From Arthrobacter mangrovi (GTDB lineage: Bacteria; Actinomycetota; Actinomycetes; Actinomycetales; Micrococcaceae), in NCBI RefSeq assembly GCF_026011795.1, contig NZ_BRVS01000002.1:62001-126000 (forward strand): a stretch of 64,000 nt of DNA. Direction: 5' to 3'. Position numbers and translations under genes: made by a program. This document shows positions 17,812 through 26,450 of this stretch, piece after piece. Position 1 is the first letter of the stretch. Every line of letters starts with the position of its first letter. Under the pieces are notes generated by a model, which worked only from the letters and a program-made list of their open reading frames with translations, had not been told where the DNA came from and did not search any database.

Positions 17812-19986
17812 TCACCGGTGCGCCATCTCGCTCGATGCACCCGTGGGCACCGGATCGTGCCGCAGATAGGCACGGCGGAACCTTCCCGTGCCCCCGGTCA
17901 GCGACCGGAGATCGATGGCATACCGCAGCAGTTCCTGTTCGGGGACTTCGGCACTGATCTCCGCTCCCTCCCCTTCGGCCGAGTCGGTTCCGGTCAGCCT
18001 GCCGCGGCGGGCGGACAAGTCGCTCATCACCGCCCCTACATATTCGTCAGGCACGGTGATGGTCACTGCGGAGACCGGTTCCAGCAACTGTATGCGCGCT
18101 GCCGCCGCAGCTTCGCGCAGGGCCAGCGCGCCGGCCGACTGGAAGGCGGCGTCCGAGGAGTCGACGCTGTGCGTTTTGCCGCCCACCAGCGTCACGCGGA
18201 TATCGACGACGGGGAACCCGGCGGCCACGCCCTTGTCCATCTGCGCCCGGACCCCCTTCTCCACGGAGGTGATGAACGGACCCGGGATCACTCCCCCAAC
18301 GATCTTGTCCACGAATTCGAAACCGGCACCGCGCTCGAGCGGCTCGACCTCGATGTCGCAGATGGCGAACTGGCCGTGCCCTCCGGACTGCTTCACATAC
18401 CGCCCGTGGCCGGTGGCCGGCGCCGCGAACGTCTCCCGCAAGGGGGTGACGACGTCGACCGTCCGCACGTTCACCCCTTGGCCCCGCAGCCGGTCGAGCA
18501 CCACCTCGGCGTGGGATTCGCCCATGCACCACAGGATCAACTGGTGCGTCTCCGCGTTGCGCTCCACCCGCAGCGTCGGGTCCCCGGCGGCGACCTTGGC
18601 CAAGCTCTTGGCCAGCGCGGCCTCGTCATTGCGCGTGGCGGCCTCGACGGCCACCGGCATGAGCGGTTCGGGCATCTCCCACGGCTGGATCAGCAGGGGC
18701 TCGTCCTTGGCGGAGACCGTGTCCCCGGTTTCCGCGCTGCCGATCTTCGTCAGCGCGCAGATGTCTCCGGCGATGCAGTAGGACGCCGCCCGGAGCGTCG
18801 AGCCGAGCGGAGCATGCAGGTGCGTGACCCGCTCGTCGCTGTCGTGGTCCGGGTGGCCGCGGTCCGCGAGGCCGTGTCCCGAGATGTGGACCAGCGAGTC
18901 GTCGCGCAGTGTCCCCGAGAACACGCGCACCAGGCAGACCCGGCCCAGGAACGGGTCGGTGCTCGTCCGCACCACCTCGCCGGCCAGCGGACCCTCGGGG
19001 TCGCAACTCAGCTGGTTGGCCCGCGACCCGTAGAGGCCCGCCACGGTCGGCAGCCGGCGCTCCAACGGGGACGGGAAGGCGCGTTTGAGCATGTCCAGCA
19101 GTTCGGGAACGCCCACGCCCGTCTCGGCCGAGGTCGCCAGCACCGGATAGAACGAGCCGCGCGCCACGGCGGTCTCCAGGTCCTGGAACAGCACGTCCAG
19201 GCCGATCTCCTCGCCGCCGAGGTAGCGGTCCATGAGGGATTCGTCCTCGCTCTCCGCGATGATCCCCTCGATCAGCGCCCCCCGGGCTTCCTCCGCGGCC
19301 GCCAGTTCCGCAGGCTCCGCCGGCCGGACTGCGGGCCGGCGCTCCCCCGCACTGTAGTCCGACACCGTCCCGGAGAGCAGCCCGTGCAGCCCGGTGACCT
19401 GAGTGCCGCTGCTGAGCGGCAGGTAGAGCGGCTGCACCGTGTCGCCGAAGGCCTGCCGGCACCGCGCCAGCGCCGCCTCGAAGCTGGCCCGTGGGTGGTC
19501 CAGTTTGCTGATCGCTACCGCCCGCGGCATCCCCACGCTTTCGCACTCACCCCAGAGCGCAGTGGTCGCCGCATCGATGTCGTCGACGGCGGACACCACG
19601 AACAGGGCGGCATCGGCGGCCCTGAGTCCCGCACGGAGTTCGCCCGTGAAGTCCGAATAGCCCGGCGTATCGAGGAGGTTGACCTTGACGTCGTCGTACA
19701 TAAAAGGCAGGACGGACAGCACCACCGACCGCTGCTGGTGGATCTCCGAGGGATCCGAGTCGCTCAGCGTCGTGCCGTCCGCAATCGAGCCCATCCGGTT
19801 GGTGGCTCCCGCCGCAGCGAGCATGGCCTCCGCAAGCATCGTCTTCCCCGCGCCGGAGTGGCCTACCAGCACGACGTTGCGGATCCGGTCCGGGCCCTCC
19901 GGCGGCGAAGCCGAGGCTTCCCCCCGCCGCGGATCGGTGCCCCGTCCGGAGCCCTTGGCCGTGCCGTTGGTGGATTTCCCCGACAT
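17812..19986 (-). CDS. EF-G-like translational GTPase (EF-G2 type)
   Basis: A 724-residue homologue of elongation factor G resembling the second EF-G of actinobacteria (mycobacterial FusA2). G1 is GHSGAGKT near residue 42 and G3 is DTPGYSDFTGE. G4 is degenerate: AISKLDHP replaces the N-K-x-D consensus. The C-terminal EF-G domains IV and V are present (GGHGQFAICDIEVEPLE, FPVVDIRVTLVGGKTHSVDS). The family is distinct from the rpsL-linked fusA and its function is not established; ribosome recycling or stress roles have been proposed for paralogues. The changed G4 motif suggests altered nucleotide selectivity. It stands alone. Confidence 0.87.
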   Translation of the reverse strand: MSGKSTNGTAKGSGRGTDPRRGEASASPPEGPDRIRNVVLVGHSGAGKTMLAEAMLAAAGATNRMGSIADGTTLSDSDPSEIHQQRSVVLSVLPFMYDDVKVNLLDTPGYSDFTGELRAGLRAADAALFVVSAVDDIDAATTALWGECESVGMPRAVAISKLDHPRASFEAALARCRQAFGDTVQPLYLPLSSGTQVTGLHGLLSGTVSDYSAGERRPAVRPAEPAELAAAEEARGALIEGIIAESEDESLMDRYLGGEEIGLDVLFQDLETAVARGSFYPVLATSAETGVGVPELLDMLKRAFPSPLERRLPTVAGLYGSRANQLSCDPEGPLAGEVVRTSTDPFLGRVCLVRVFSGTLRDDSLVHISGHGLADRGHPDHDSDERVTHLHAPLGSTLRAASYCIAGDICALTKIGSAETGDTVSAKDEPLLIQPWEMPEPLMPVAVEAATRNDEAALAKSLAKVAAGDPTLRVERNAETHQLILWCMGESHAEVVLDRLRGQGVNVRTVDVVTPLRETFAAPATGHGRYVKQSGGHGQFAICDIEVEPLERGAGFEFVDKIVGGVIPGPFITSVEKGVRAQMDKGVAAGFPVVDIRVTLVGGKTHSVDSSDAAFQSAGALALREAAAAARIQLLEPVSAVTITVPDEYVGAVMSDLSARRGRLTGTDSAEGEGAEISAEVPEQELLRYAIDLRSLTGGTGRFRRAYLRHDPVPTGASSEMAHR

Positions 19987-20122
19987 GAGCGCCTCCTGGC
20001 GTCGTAGACATCATCGTCCCTGCACTCGCCCGTGCTGTTAAGAGATTCGACACCATGAAGGGGTCCAGCGGCAAGGCCTCCTCAGCGCGGACCGGAACCC
20101 CGCTCGGGTCCGTGGAGCAGCG

Positions 20123-20446
20123 TCAGGGCCAGCCGGGGGCAGAGAACGACGGCGTCTTCCGCCGCTGCGAGGTCGCCCGCAGCACGGGTACCGTCGCGGT
20201 GTTCCGGCGCAGCAGCGCCCGCAGGCGGGCCAGCAGCTCGTCGATGTCGAAGGGCTTGGCCAGGTAGTCTTCTGCCCCGCGGTGCAGGAGGAGGGCGTCG
20301 AACGGCTGGGACAGGCCCAGATGCAGGGCGCGCTGGCCGTCCTTCGCGACGACGACCTCGTAGCCTTCGCCCCGCAGGAGTTCTTCCAGCATCAGCGCCA
20401 GCCGGGCGTCGTCTTCCACCACCAGGATGCGCGTCTGCTCACTCAC
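20123..20446 (-). pseudogene. Response regulator remnant, receiver internally deleted
   Basis: A 107-residue fragment of an OmpR-type response regulator. It begins normally (RILVVEDDARLALMLEELL) with the acidic pair, and ends the receiver with EDYLAKPFDIDELLARLRALLRR including the conserved Lys. Between them FDALLL runs straight into HRGAEDYLAK. About 40-45 residues with the phospho-acceptor Asp and the conserved Thr/Ser are missing. After the linker VPVLRA the frame enters about 16 unrelated residues and stops, so the DNA-binding domain is lost too. No sensor kinase is nearby. It cannot be phosphorylated or bind DNA in the usual way. Confidence 0.8.
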
Positions 20447-20517
20447 TCCTGAAGTAGGTGCGGAACCGCCCCGGCTTCACAATCCGGCCCTTGCCGAACC
20501 CGGCAAACGGGTCTAAC

Positions 20518-20537
20518 CTACAACCAAATGGTTGTAG
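20518..20537. promoter_or_regulatory. Perfect 9-bp inverted repeat over the ArsR start codon
   Basis: CTACAACCA and TGGTTGTAG separated by AA; the second arm begins inside the ATG at 20528. The site is a likely operator through which the ArsR-type protein represses its own two-gene operon. A short or leaderless transcript would place it at or next to the transcription start. Confidence 0.7.
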
Positions 20538-20866
20538 ATCAGCTCAGCGACGCAGAACTCGACGGTTTGTTCCAGGCACTGTCGGACGGGACCCGGCGCG
20601 ACATCATCGCCCGCGTCCTCGGCAGCGACGGCGGGTACTCCGTCTCCGGCCTGGCGGCCCACTACGCCATGAGTTTCGCCGCGGTACAGAAGCACGTGGC
20701 GGTCCTGGAACGCGCGCTGCTCATTACCAAGGAGAAACGCGGACGGGAGCAGATCGTGCGGGCCCATCCCGAAGGGCTGGGCAAGGCCCGCCGGCTGCTC
20801 GATGAATACGAAGGGATCTGGCGGCAGCGCGTCCGGCGGATCGAGGAGATTCTCACCGAGGGATAG
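20528..20866 (+). CDS. ArsR-family transcriptional regulator
   Basis: A 112-residue winged-helix repressor, recognised from LFQALSDGTRRDIIARVL at the N-terminus and the recognition helix region SVSGLAAHYAMSFAAVQKHVAVLERALLI. No metal-binding Cys cluster is present, so it belongs to the SmtB/ArsR-like group that pairs with SRPBCC proteins rather than the metal sensors. The ATG lies within a perfect palindrome, which argues for autoregulation. Twelve bases separate it from the next gene, an SRPBCC protein that may bind or act on the same ligand. Confidence 0.88.
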   Translation: MVVDQLSDAELDGLFQALSDGTRRDIIARVLGSDGGYSVSGLAAHYAMSFAAVQKHVAVLERALLITKEKRGREQIVRAHPEGLGKARRLLDEYEGIWRQRVRRIEEILTEG

Positions 20867-20878
20867 GAAGGCAACGCC

Positions 20879-21391
20879 ATGACCGTTATCGAAGCACGCA
20901 AGGACACCACGGCCCTGAACTTCACCATCGTGGCCGAATTCGAGGCCGGCATTAAACGCGTCTGGCAGATCTGGGCGGATCCGCGGCAGCTCGAACGGTG
21001 GTGGGGTCCGCCGACCTGGCCTGCCACGTTCGAGGACCACGAATTCCAGCCGGGCGGCAAGGCCAGCTACTACATGACCGGTCCGGAGGGCGGGAAGGCC
21101 CGCGGCTGGTGGCGGTTCACGGCCATCGACGCGCCGCACCGGCTGGAGTTCGACGACGGTTTCGCCGACGAGAACGGGGACCCGGTCGCGGAGATGGGAA
21201 CGACCCACGCCGTCGTGACGCTGGAGGACGTGGGCGGACGCACACGGATGACCACCGTCTCCAGCTTCGAATCCGCCGAACAGCTCCGGAAGATGCTCGA
21301 CATGGGCATGGAGGAGGGCATGAAGGAAGCCATGGGCCAGATCGACAGCGTACTCGCCTCGCCCGGGGACGGCCGGCGCCAGGAGGACTAA
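20879..21391 (+). CDS. SRPBCC (AHSA1-type) protein
   Basis: A 170-residue SRPBCC-fold protein. IKRVWQIWADPRQLERWWG near residues 24-42 is the AHSA1 signature; FQPGGKASYYMTGPEGGKA and the C-terminal amphipathic helix (EGMKEAMGQIDSVL) complete the domain. It is the second gene of an ArsR-SRPBCC operon, with AGGAAGG just before its ATG. Such pairs are widespread, and the SRPBCC protein is usually assumed to bind a hydrophobic ligand. No specific activity is assignable. It converges on the VWA gene, overlapping its end by four bases. Confidence 0.87.
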   Translation: MTVIEARKDTTALNFTIVAEFEAGIKRVWQIWADPRQLERWWGPPTWPATFEDHEFQPGGKASYYMTGPEGGKARGWWRFTAIDAPHRLEFDDGFADENGDPVAEMGTTHAVVTLEDVGGRTRMTTVSSFESAEQLRKMLDMGMEEGMKEAMGQIDSVLASPGDGRRQED

Positions 21392-23394
21392 CGCCAGGAG
21401 GACCAGTCGTCGTCGTACGGTTCGCGCAGATGCGCGCGGAGGTACTCCCCGACCACCGCGGCCCCGAGGTCCCCCGGATCGGGTGCGACGACCCGGCCGT
21501 CGATCCGGCGGGCCATGCGCTGGACAAACCGTTCAAGCCCGGGATCATCGCCGAGCCGGAAGAACGTGGCCTGCGTTCCGGCGCGCCCCAGGCGGTCCAG
21601 TTCGGCAACAGTGAGGCGGATGGTCTCCGGGTCTGGCGGCCAGGAGAACCAGGACTCACCGTCGGGAAGCAGGTGGGCGGTCGGTTCGCCGTCGGTCACT
21701 ACGAGCAGGACCGGCTGCATCGACGGGTGCCGGCGGAAGAACCGGCCGGCCAGGAGCAGGCCGTGGTGCAGGTTGGTCCCCTGCTCCCGCAGGGCGGGAA
21801 GCGCAGTCAGTTCGCCGATGTCCATCGTCTGCGCATAGCGCCCGAACGTGATCAGCTGCAGCCGGTCCCCGCGGAACCGGGTCGAGACGAGGTGGTGCAA
21901 GGCGAGCGCGGTGCGCTTCATTGGCACCCACCGGCCCTCGGCGGCCATCGAGAAAGAGACATCCGCAAGCAGGACGACGGCGGCCTGGGTGCGGGCTTCG
22001 GTCTCCGTCACCTCGATATCGCCCGGCCCCAGGCGCAGTCCGCGGGCCGGGTCCCCGCCGTCGGCCGCCGTCCGGCGGATGGCGTTCGCCAGGGTGCGGG
22101 TGACGTCCCACGGTTCGGCGTCCCCGAACTCCCACTCGCGGCTGGAGCCCGTCTGCTCCCCGGCGGCACCGGCCACCCGCGTATCCCGGCCGCCCTGGCG
22201 GCCGGAGAGCTGCTTGGCGGTGTCGCGCAGGAGTGCCTTCCCGAGGCGCCGCATGGCCTGCGGGGACAGGCGGAGGTCGCCGTCGGCCCCGCGGCGCAGG
22301 TAGCCTCCGTCCTGCATGGCCCGTTCGATGTCGGCGAGGGTCCGGGCCGATACGGCCGCATCCTGCCCGAGCTGGCGGGCGAGCGCGTCGAGGTCCAGGT
22401 CGTCGAGGTTCGAGCCGCTGTAGGACTGGGAGAGCTGCTCGGACAGCGCGTCGAGTTCGGCAATGTCCTGGAGTACGCCGGTGCCGTCGCCCAGCCCGAG
22501 TCCCTCCTGGCCATCGAAGCGCTCGGAGCCCGCCCAGTCCTCTCCCGGGCGCAGGGCGCGCAGGCTCGAGTCGAGCTGGTCGAGCTGGGCCATGAGCTCC
22601 GGCGAGCCGAAGGCCTGGGCGGACAGCCGCATCAGCTCCTCGCGCTGTTCCGGCGACATGGACTGCAGCAGCCGCTGGGCGGCGGCGGCGCGCTGGGCGA
22701 GGGCATCGATCAGTTCCTCGACGGACTGCGGATTCTCCGGAAAGAAGTCGCCGTGCCGCGCCATGAACTCCTGGAAATCCCCGTCGGTGTCCTCGCCGCG
22801 CCGGTGTTTGTCGAGCAGTTCGTTGAGGTCGCGCAGCATCTCGGCCACGGCCGCACGGTCGGCGTCGCCGGCGTTCTCGAGCGCCTGCTTCATGCCGGCG
22901 AACCGCTGGTCGAGGATCTCCCGGCCCAGCAGGTCCTTGATCCGGTCGTAGGCCTCCCGGGCACTGCTCGACTGCCAGTCGTAGGAGGCGAGTTCGTTGA
23001 CCGCCGCCGCGGTGGACGGCGGCAGGTTCTGCAGCTGCATCTCCCGGAAGGCGCGGTCCGTGTCGTCCATCCCAGCGTCCCGCGCCAGCTGCTTGCGCTC
23101 CTCCAGCACCGCGGTGTCAAGCAGCTTGCGGACCTCGTTGAGGGTTCCATCCAGCCGGTGCCTGCTCAGCAGTTCGTTGCGCCGCTGCTGCACCCGGCCG
23201 GCGAGGTCGTCGAGTCCCGAGCGGTTCCGCCCGCCGCGCCGCAGGAACTCCTGCAGCGCGTGCCGCGGCGTGTAGCCGGCCATGACGTCCTCGGCGATCG
23301 CGTCGAGCGCCTCCCCGAGATCGACCGGGGGCGCGAGCGGATCGGGTCCTCCCGCGTACCGGCCGTACCGGGAGGTCCGTTTGTGGGCACCCAT
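21388..23394 (-). CDS. VWA-domain protein partnered with AAA+ ATPase
   Basis: A 668-residue protein with a long helical N-terminal part rich in Arg, Leu, Asp and Glu (about residues 20-440) and a C-terminal von Willebrand A domain. The metal-ion-dependent adhesion site is intact: DVSFSM (DxSxS) near residue 475 and VTDGEPT near residue 575. It resembles the chelatase-D-like partner of MoxR/ChlI-type ATPases, comparable to mycobacterial Rv0959. Such pairs are thought to remodel or insert metal into client proteins; the client here is unknown. ATG at 23394 with GGGAGG upstream. It lies 25 bases downstream of its ATPase partner, so they form one operon. Confidence 0.85.
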   Translation of the reverse strand: MGAHKRTSRYGRYAGGPDPLAPPVDLGEALDAIAEDVMAGYTPRHALQEFLRRGGRNRSGLDDLAGRVQQRRNELLSRHRLDGTLNEVRKLLDTAVLEERKQLARDAGMDDTDRAFREMQLQNLPPSTAAAVNELASYDWQSSSAREAYDRIKDLLGREILDQRFAGMKQALENAGDADRAAVAEMLRDLNELLDKHRRGEDTDGDFQEFMARHGDFFPENPQSVEELIDALAQRAAAAQRLLQSMSPEQREELMRLSAQAFGSPELMAQLDQLDSSLRALRPGEDWAGSERFDGQEGLGLGDGTGVLQDIAELDALSEQLSQSYSGSNLDDLDLDALARQLGQDAAVSARTLADIERAMQDGGYLRRGADGDLRLSPQAMRRLGKALLRDTAKQLSGRQGGRDTRVAGAAGEQTGSSREWEFGDAEPWDVTRTLANAIRRTAADGGDPARGLRLGPGDIEVTETEARTQAAVVLLADVSFSMAAEGRWVPMKRTALALHHLVSTRFRGDRLQLITFGRYAQTMDIGELTALPALREQGTNLHHGLLLAGRFFRRHPSMQPVLLVVTDGEPTAHLLPDGESWFSWPPDPETIRLTVAELDRLGRAGTQATFFRLGDDPGLERFVQRMARRIDGRVVAPDPGDLGAAVVGEYLRAHLREPYDDDWSSWR

Positions 23395-23419
23395 GATGCT
23401 GCCTCCCTACTGCCTGTTC

Positions 23420-24808
23420 CTAGCCGTAGATGGTCTCCTCGTCGTCGGACTCCTTGGAGATCCGCCGGGCGAGGAAAAGACCCTCCAGGGCAAGTTCGAC
23501 GGCGGCGGCGCGCTGTCCGTCGGTCTGCGCGCCGACGCGGGCGCTGACTTTGTCGTAAAGGTTGGAGGCATCGAGCGGGGGCAGGTTGGCGAGGAACTCC
23601 CGTGCGGTGACCTGTTCGCCCGTCGTTACCGTGGTGTGCCCGTCCAGCGCCGCCACGAGCGGAGCGAAATCGATGCCGCGGTAGTGCTCGCGGACGGCTT
23701 CGGCCGTAGCAGTGCGCAGGAGATGCTCGAGGATGGCGTCCTCGCGTCCTTCCTCCCCCGGTTCGAATTCGATCTTGCCGGTGAGGACGTCGACGGCGCT
23801 GCCCAGGTCGACAATGCGGGCGACCGCCTCGTCCTCCCCACGCACGGTGGCCCGGCGCAGTGCCGCCGCGGCCACCGTCTCGGCACCGGCAATGGCGAAC
23901 CGCGCGGAGACGCCGGAGCCCTGGTTGATGGCCGGAGACTGGCGCAGCGCACGGGTGTACCGCGCCAGGATCTCGAGGATGACCGGAGGGACGTCCGCCA
24001 CCAAGCGCCCCTCCTGCTCGATGACGGCCACCTCGTCGTCCAGCTCGATGGGGTAATGCGTGCGGATCTCGGCGCCGAAGCGGTCCTTGAGGGGCGTGAT
24101 GATCCGGCCGCGGTTGGTGTAGTCCTCGGGGTTGGCGGACGCGACGACGAGAACGTCGAGCGGCAGGCGCAGGACGTACCCGCGGATCTGGATGTCGCGC
24201 TCCTCCATCACATTGAGCATCGCCACCTGGATGCGCTCCGCGAGGTCCGGCAGTTCGTTGATGCCGATGATGCCCCGGTTGGAGCGCGGAACGAGGCCGT
24301 AGTGGATGGTCTCGGGGTCCCCCAGCCGGCGGCCCTCGGCCACGCGCATCGGGTCGACGTCGCCGATGAGGTCGGCGACGGAGGTGTCGGGGGTCGCCAG
24401 CTTTTCGACGTACCGCTCGGACCGGTGCCGCCACCCCACGCGCAGCCGGTCCCCCTCGGCGAGCGCCCGGGCCCGGGACTGTTCGGTGATCGGCTCGTAC
24501 GGGTGTTCGTTCAGCTCCGACCCTTCGATGACCGGCGACCACTCGTCGAGCAGCCCGACCAATGTCCGGAGCAGGCGCGTCTTGCCCTGTCCGCGCTCGC
24601 CGAGCAGTACCACGTCGTGGCCGGCGATCAAGGCGCGCTCAAGCTGGGGAAGGACGGTCCGGCTGAAACCGAACATGCCCGGCCACGGATCGCGGCCCTC
24701 GGCGAGCGCGGCGAGCAGGTTGTCGCGGATTTCGTGGCGCAGGTCCTTCTGGACGTGGCCGGCGGCGCGCAGCTCGCCGAGGGTGAAAATATCGGGGCGC
24801 TCAGTCAC
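23420..24808 (-). CDS. AAA+ ATPase, magnesium-chelatase-like (MoxR group)
   Basis: A 462-residue AAA+ ATPase with Walker A GERGQGKT near residue 70. The Walker B region reads IIGINELPDL, with Asn in place of the usual first Asp; I recall the same residue in relatives of mycobacterial Rv0958, so it is probably a family trait. ASANPEDYTNRG and PLKDRFGAEIRTHYP are sensor and arginine-finger regions of the chelatase type. It is the first gene of a pair with the VWA protein. The GTG at 24808 follows GGAGGT almost directly, too close for a normal ribosome site, so translation may be leaderless. It is divergent from a histidine phosphatase gene 91 bases away. Confidence 0.85.
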   Translation of the reverse strand: MTERPDIFTLGELRAAGHVQKDLRHEIRDNLLAALAEGRDPWPGMFGFSRTVLPQLERALIAGHDVVLLGERGQGKTRLLRTLVGLLDEWSPVIEGSELNEHPYEPITEQSRARALAEGDRLRVGWRHRSERYVEKLATPDTSVADLIGDVDPMRVAEGRRLGDPETIHYGLVPRSNRGIIGINELPDLAERIQVAMLNVMEERDIQIRGYVLRLPLDVLVVASANPEDYTNRGRIITPLKDRFGAEIRTHYPIELDDEVAVIEQEGRLVADVPPVILEILARYTRALRQSPAINQGSGVSARFAIAGAETVAAAALRRATVRGEDEAVARIVDLGSAVDVLTGKIEFEPGEEGREDAILEHLLRTATAEAVREHYRGIDFAPLVAALDGHTTVTTGEQVTAREFLANLPPLDASNLYDKVSARVGAQTDGQRAAAVELALEGLFLARRISKESDDEETIYG

Positions 24809-24899
24809 ACCTCCACGGTAGTCCCCGAACCCGCGCTGGATCGAGGGGCCGGCCCATTGCCGGCCGCGCGCGAAGGCGGCGAACGCTACTCTGGACTTG

Positions 24900-25601
24900 A
24901 TGACTGAAGCAGCACCTCCCTCCACACCCGCACCCGCGGCACCACCGAGCACCCTGCTCCTCCTGGTACGCCATGGGGAGACGCCGACCACGGGTACGGT
25001 GCTGCCCGGGCGTGCCCCCGGCCTGCACCTGTCCGAACGCGGCCGCGACCAGGCTGAACGGATCGCGGAACGGCTGGCGGGACTCAAGGTCGACGGCATC
25101 TACTCCTCGCCGCTGGAACGCACAGTAGAGACGGCAGCTCCCGCGGCAGCCGGCACGGGGCTTGAGGTAAGCCGCGAACCTGGCCTCATTGAGTGCGACT
25201 TCGGCCAGTGGACGGGCGCCGCGCTCGCCGACCTGACGGACCTGCCGGAATGGCAGACCGTGCAGCATGCGCCTTCGGTCTTCCGCTTCCCCGACGGAGA
25301 GAGCTTCGCCGGGATGCAGGCGCGGATGGTCGACACGCTCGAGGCGCTGCGCACCGCCCACGCGGGCGGCGTCGTCGTCTGCTTCTCCCACGCGGATCCG
25401 ATCAAGGCCGCCGTCGCCCATGCCCTCGGCGCGCACCTGGACCTCTTCCAGCGGATCGCCATCAGCCCGGGCTCGGTGTCCGCAATTACGTACACGGACG
25501 GCCAGCCGCCTGCCGTGCTCACGGTGAACTCCACGGCGGGACCGCTGGCAGGGCTGAGGCAGCCGGCGACAGGGCGCGGAAGATGCCCGGCCGTGAACTG
25601 A
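24900..25601 (+). CDS. Histidine phosphatase family protein (MSMEG_4193 type)
   Basis: A 233-residue phosphoglycerate-mutase-like phosphatase. The catalytic LVRHGET lies near residue 22, with the second Arg in SSPLERTVETA, the acid in the LIECDFGQW region, and the second His in CFSHADPIKAAVAH. This matches the MSMEG_4193 subfamily, which in actinobacteria usually heads a three-gene set with DUF3090 and SCO1664-type genes. Here the 3' end overlaps the SCO1664-type gene by 19 bases and no DUF3090 gene lies between. An N-terminal Pro/Ala-rich stretch precedes the domain. The phosphosubstrate is unknown. Confidence 0.86.
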   Translation: MTEAAPPSTPAPAAPPSTLLLLVRHGETPTTGTVLPGRAPGLHLSERGRDQAERIAERLAGLKVDGIYSSPLERTVETAAPAAAGTGLEVSREPGLIECDFGQWTGAALADLTDLPEWQTVQHAPSVFRFPDGESFAGMQARMVDTLEALRTAHAGGVVVCFSHADPIKAAVAHALGAHLDLFQRIAISPGSVSAITYTDGQPPAVLTVNSTAGPLAGLRQPATGRGRCPAVN

Positions 25602-26284
25602 CGCTGCTCGCCGAGGGCCGGATCGAACTGCTCGGACGGATCCTGCACAGCAGCAACGCCACCTTCCTGGCCGAAATCTCCTGCGGGGACGACACGGCCT
25701 GGGCTGTCTACAAGCCGGAAGCCGGGGAACGGCCGCTCTCCGATTTCGAGCCCGGCCTGTACCGGCGGGAACGCGCCGCCTACCTGCTCAGCGAGCACCT
25801 GCACTGGGGAATCGTGCCGGCGACGGTAATCCGCGAGGACTCCCCGCTCGGTGTCGGGTCGCTGCAGTGGTTCATCGAAAACGACCTGCACGAGCACTAT
25901 TTCACCCTTTACGCGGAGTCGCCCGAAACGCACCAGGTCCTTTCGCAGATCGCTTTGTTCGACTGCATCGCCAACAACACCGACCGCAAGAGCGGGCACG
26001 TACTTCGCGGGCAGGACGGGCATGTCTGGGGCATCGACCACGGGCTGTGCTTCTCGGCGGACTTCAAGCTGCGCACGGTGATCTGGGACTTTGCGGGCGA
26101 ACCCATCCCCTTGGCGCTGCTCGAGGATATCGCGCCGCTGGCGGAGGCCGTGCCCGGCGACGTCGCGGACCTCCTGGACGAGGAAGAGACCGCCGCCCTC
26201 AAGCGCCGTGTGCAGCGGCTGCTGCGCGAGGGAACGCTCCCGGTCGACCGCACCGGCATGCGCTTCCCCTGGCCGCTCGTGTAG
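25583..26284 (+). CDS. SCO1664 family protein (PI3K/4K-like fold)
   Basis: A 233-residue protein matching the SCO1664 family, which carries a degenerate phosphatidylinositol-3/4-kinase-like fold. Conserved stretches are WAVYKPEAGERPLSDFEPGLYRRERAAYLL, LFDCIANNTDRKSGHVL and the kinase-like metal site WGIDHGLCFSADFKLRTVIWDF. The ATG at 25583 lies inside the phosphatase gene, so translation is coupled. Whether it phosphorylates a small molecule or a protein is unknown, but its strict linkage to a phosphatase suggests that the two act on one substrate cycle. Confidence 0.85.
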   Translation: MPGRELTLLAEGRIELLGRILHSSNATFLAEISCGDDTAWAVYKPEAGERPLSDFEPGLYRRERAAYLLSEHLHWGIVPATVIREDSPLGVGSLQWFIENDLHEHYFTLYAESPETHQVLSQIALFDCIANNTDRKSGHVLRGQDGHVWGIDHGLCFSADFKLRTVIWDFAGEPIPLALLEDIAPLAEAVPGDVADLLDEEETAALKRRVQRLLREGTLPVDRTGMRFPWPLV

Positions 26285-26450
26285 GCGGCGGGCTGGTCCA
26301 CGTCGCGGGCATCCGCACCGGGTGCGCGAAAGTTGTCGGTTTCCGGCCTTGCGCCCCTTCGCGGCCGGGTTCCTACTGGTGGAAGGAGCCCTAACAAGCC
26401 GTTGGCGGCCCCGGGGGTTCCTTTCGGAAAGAAGTGGAGAAGGAAGGGAA

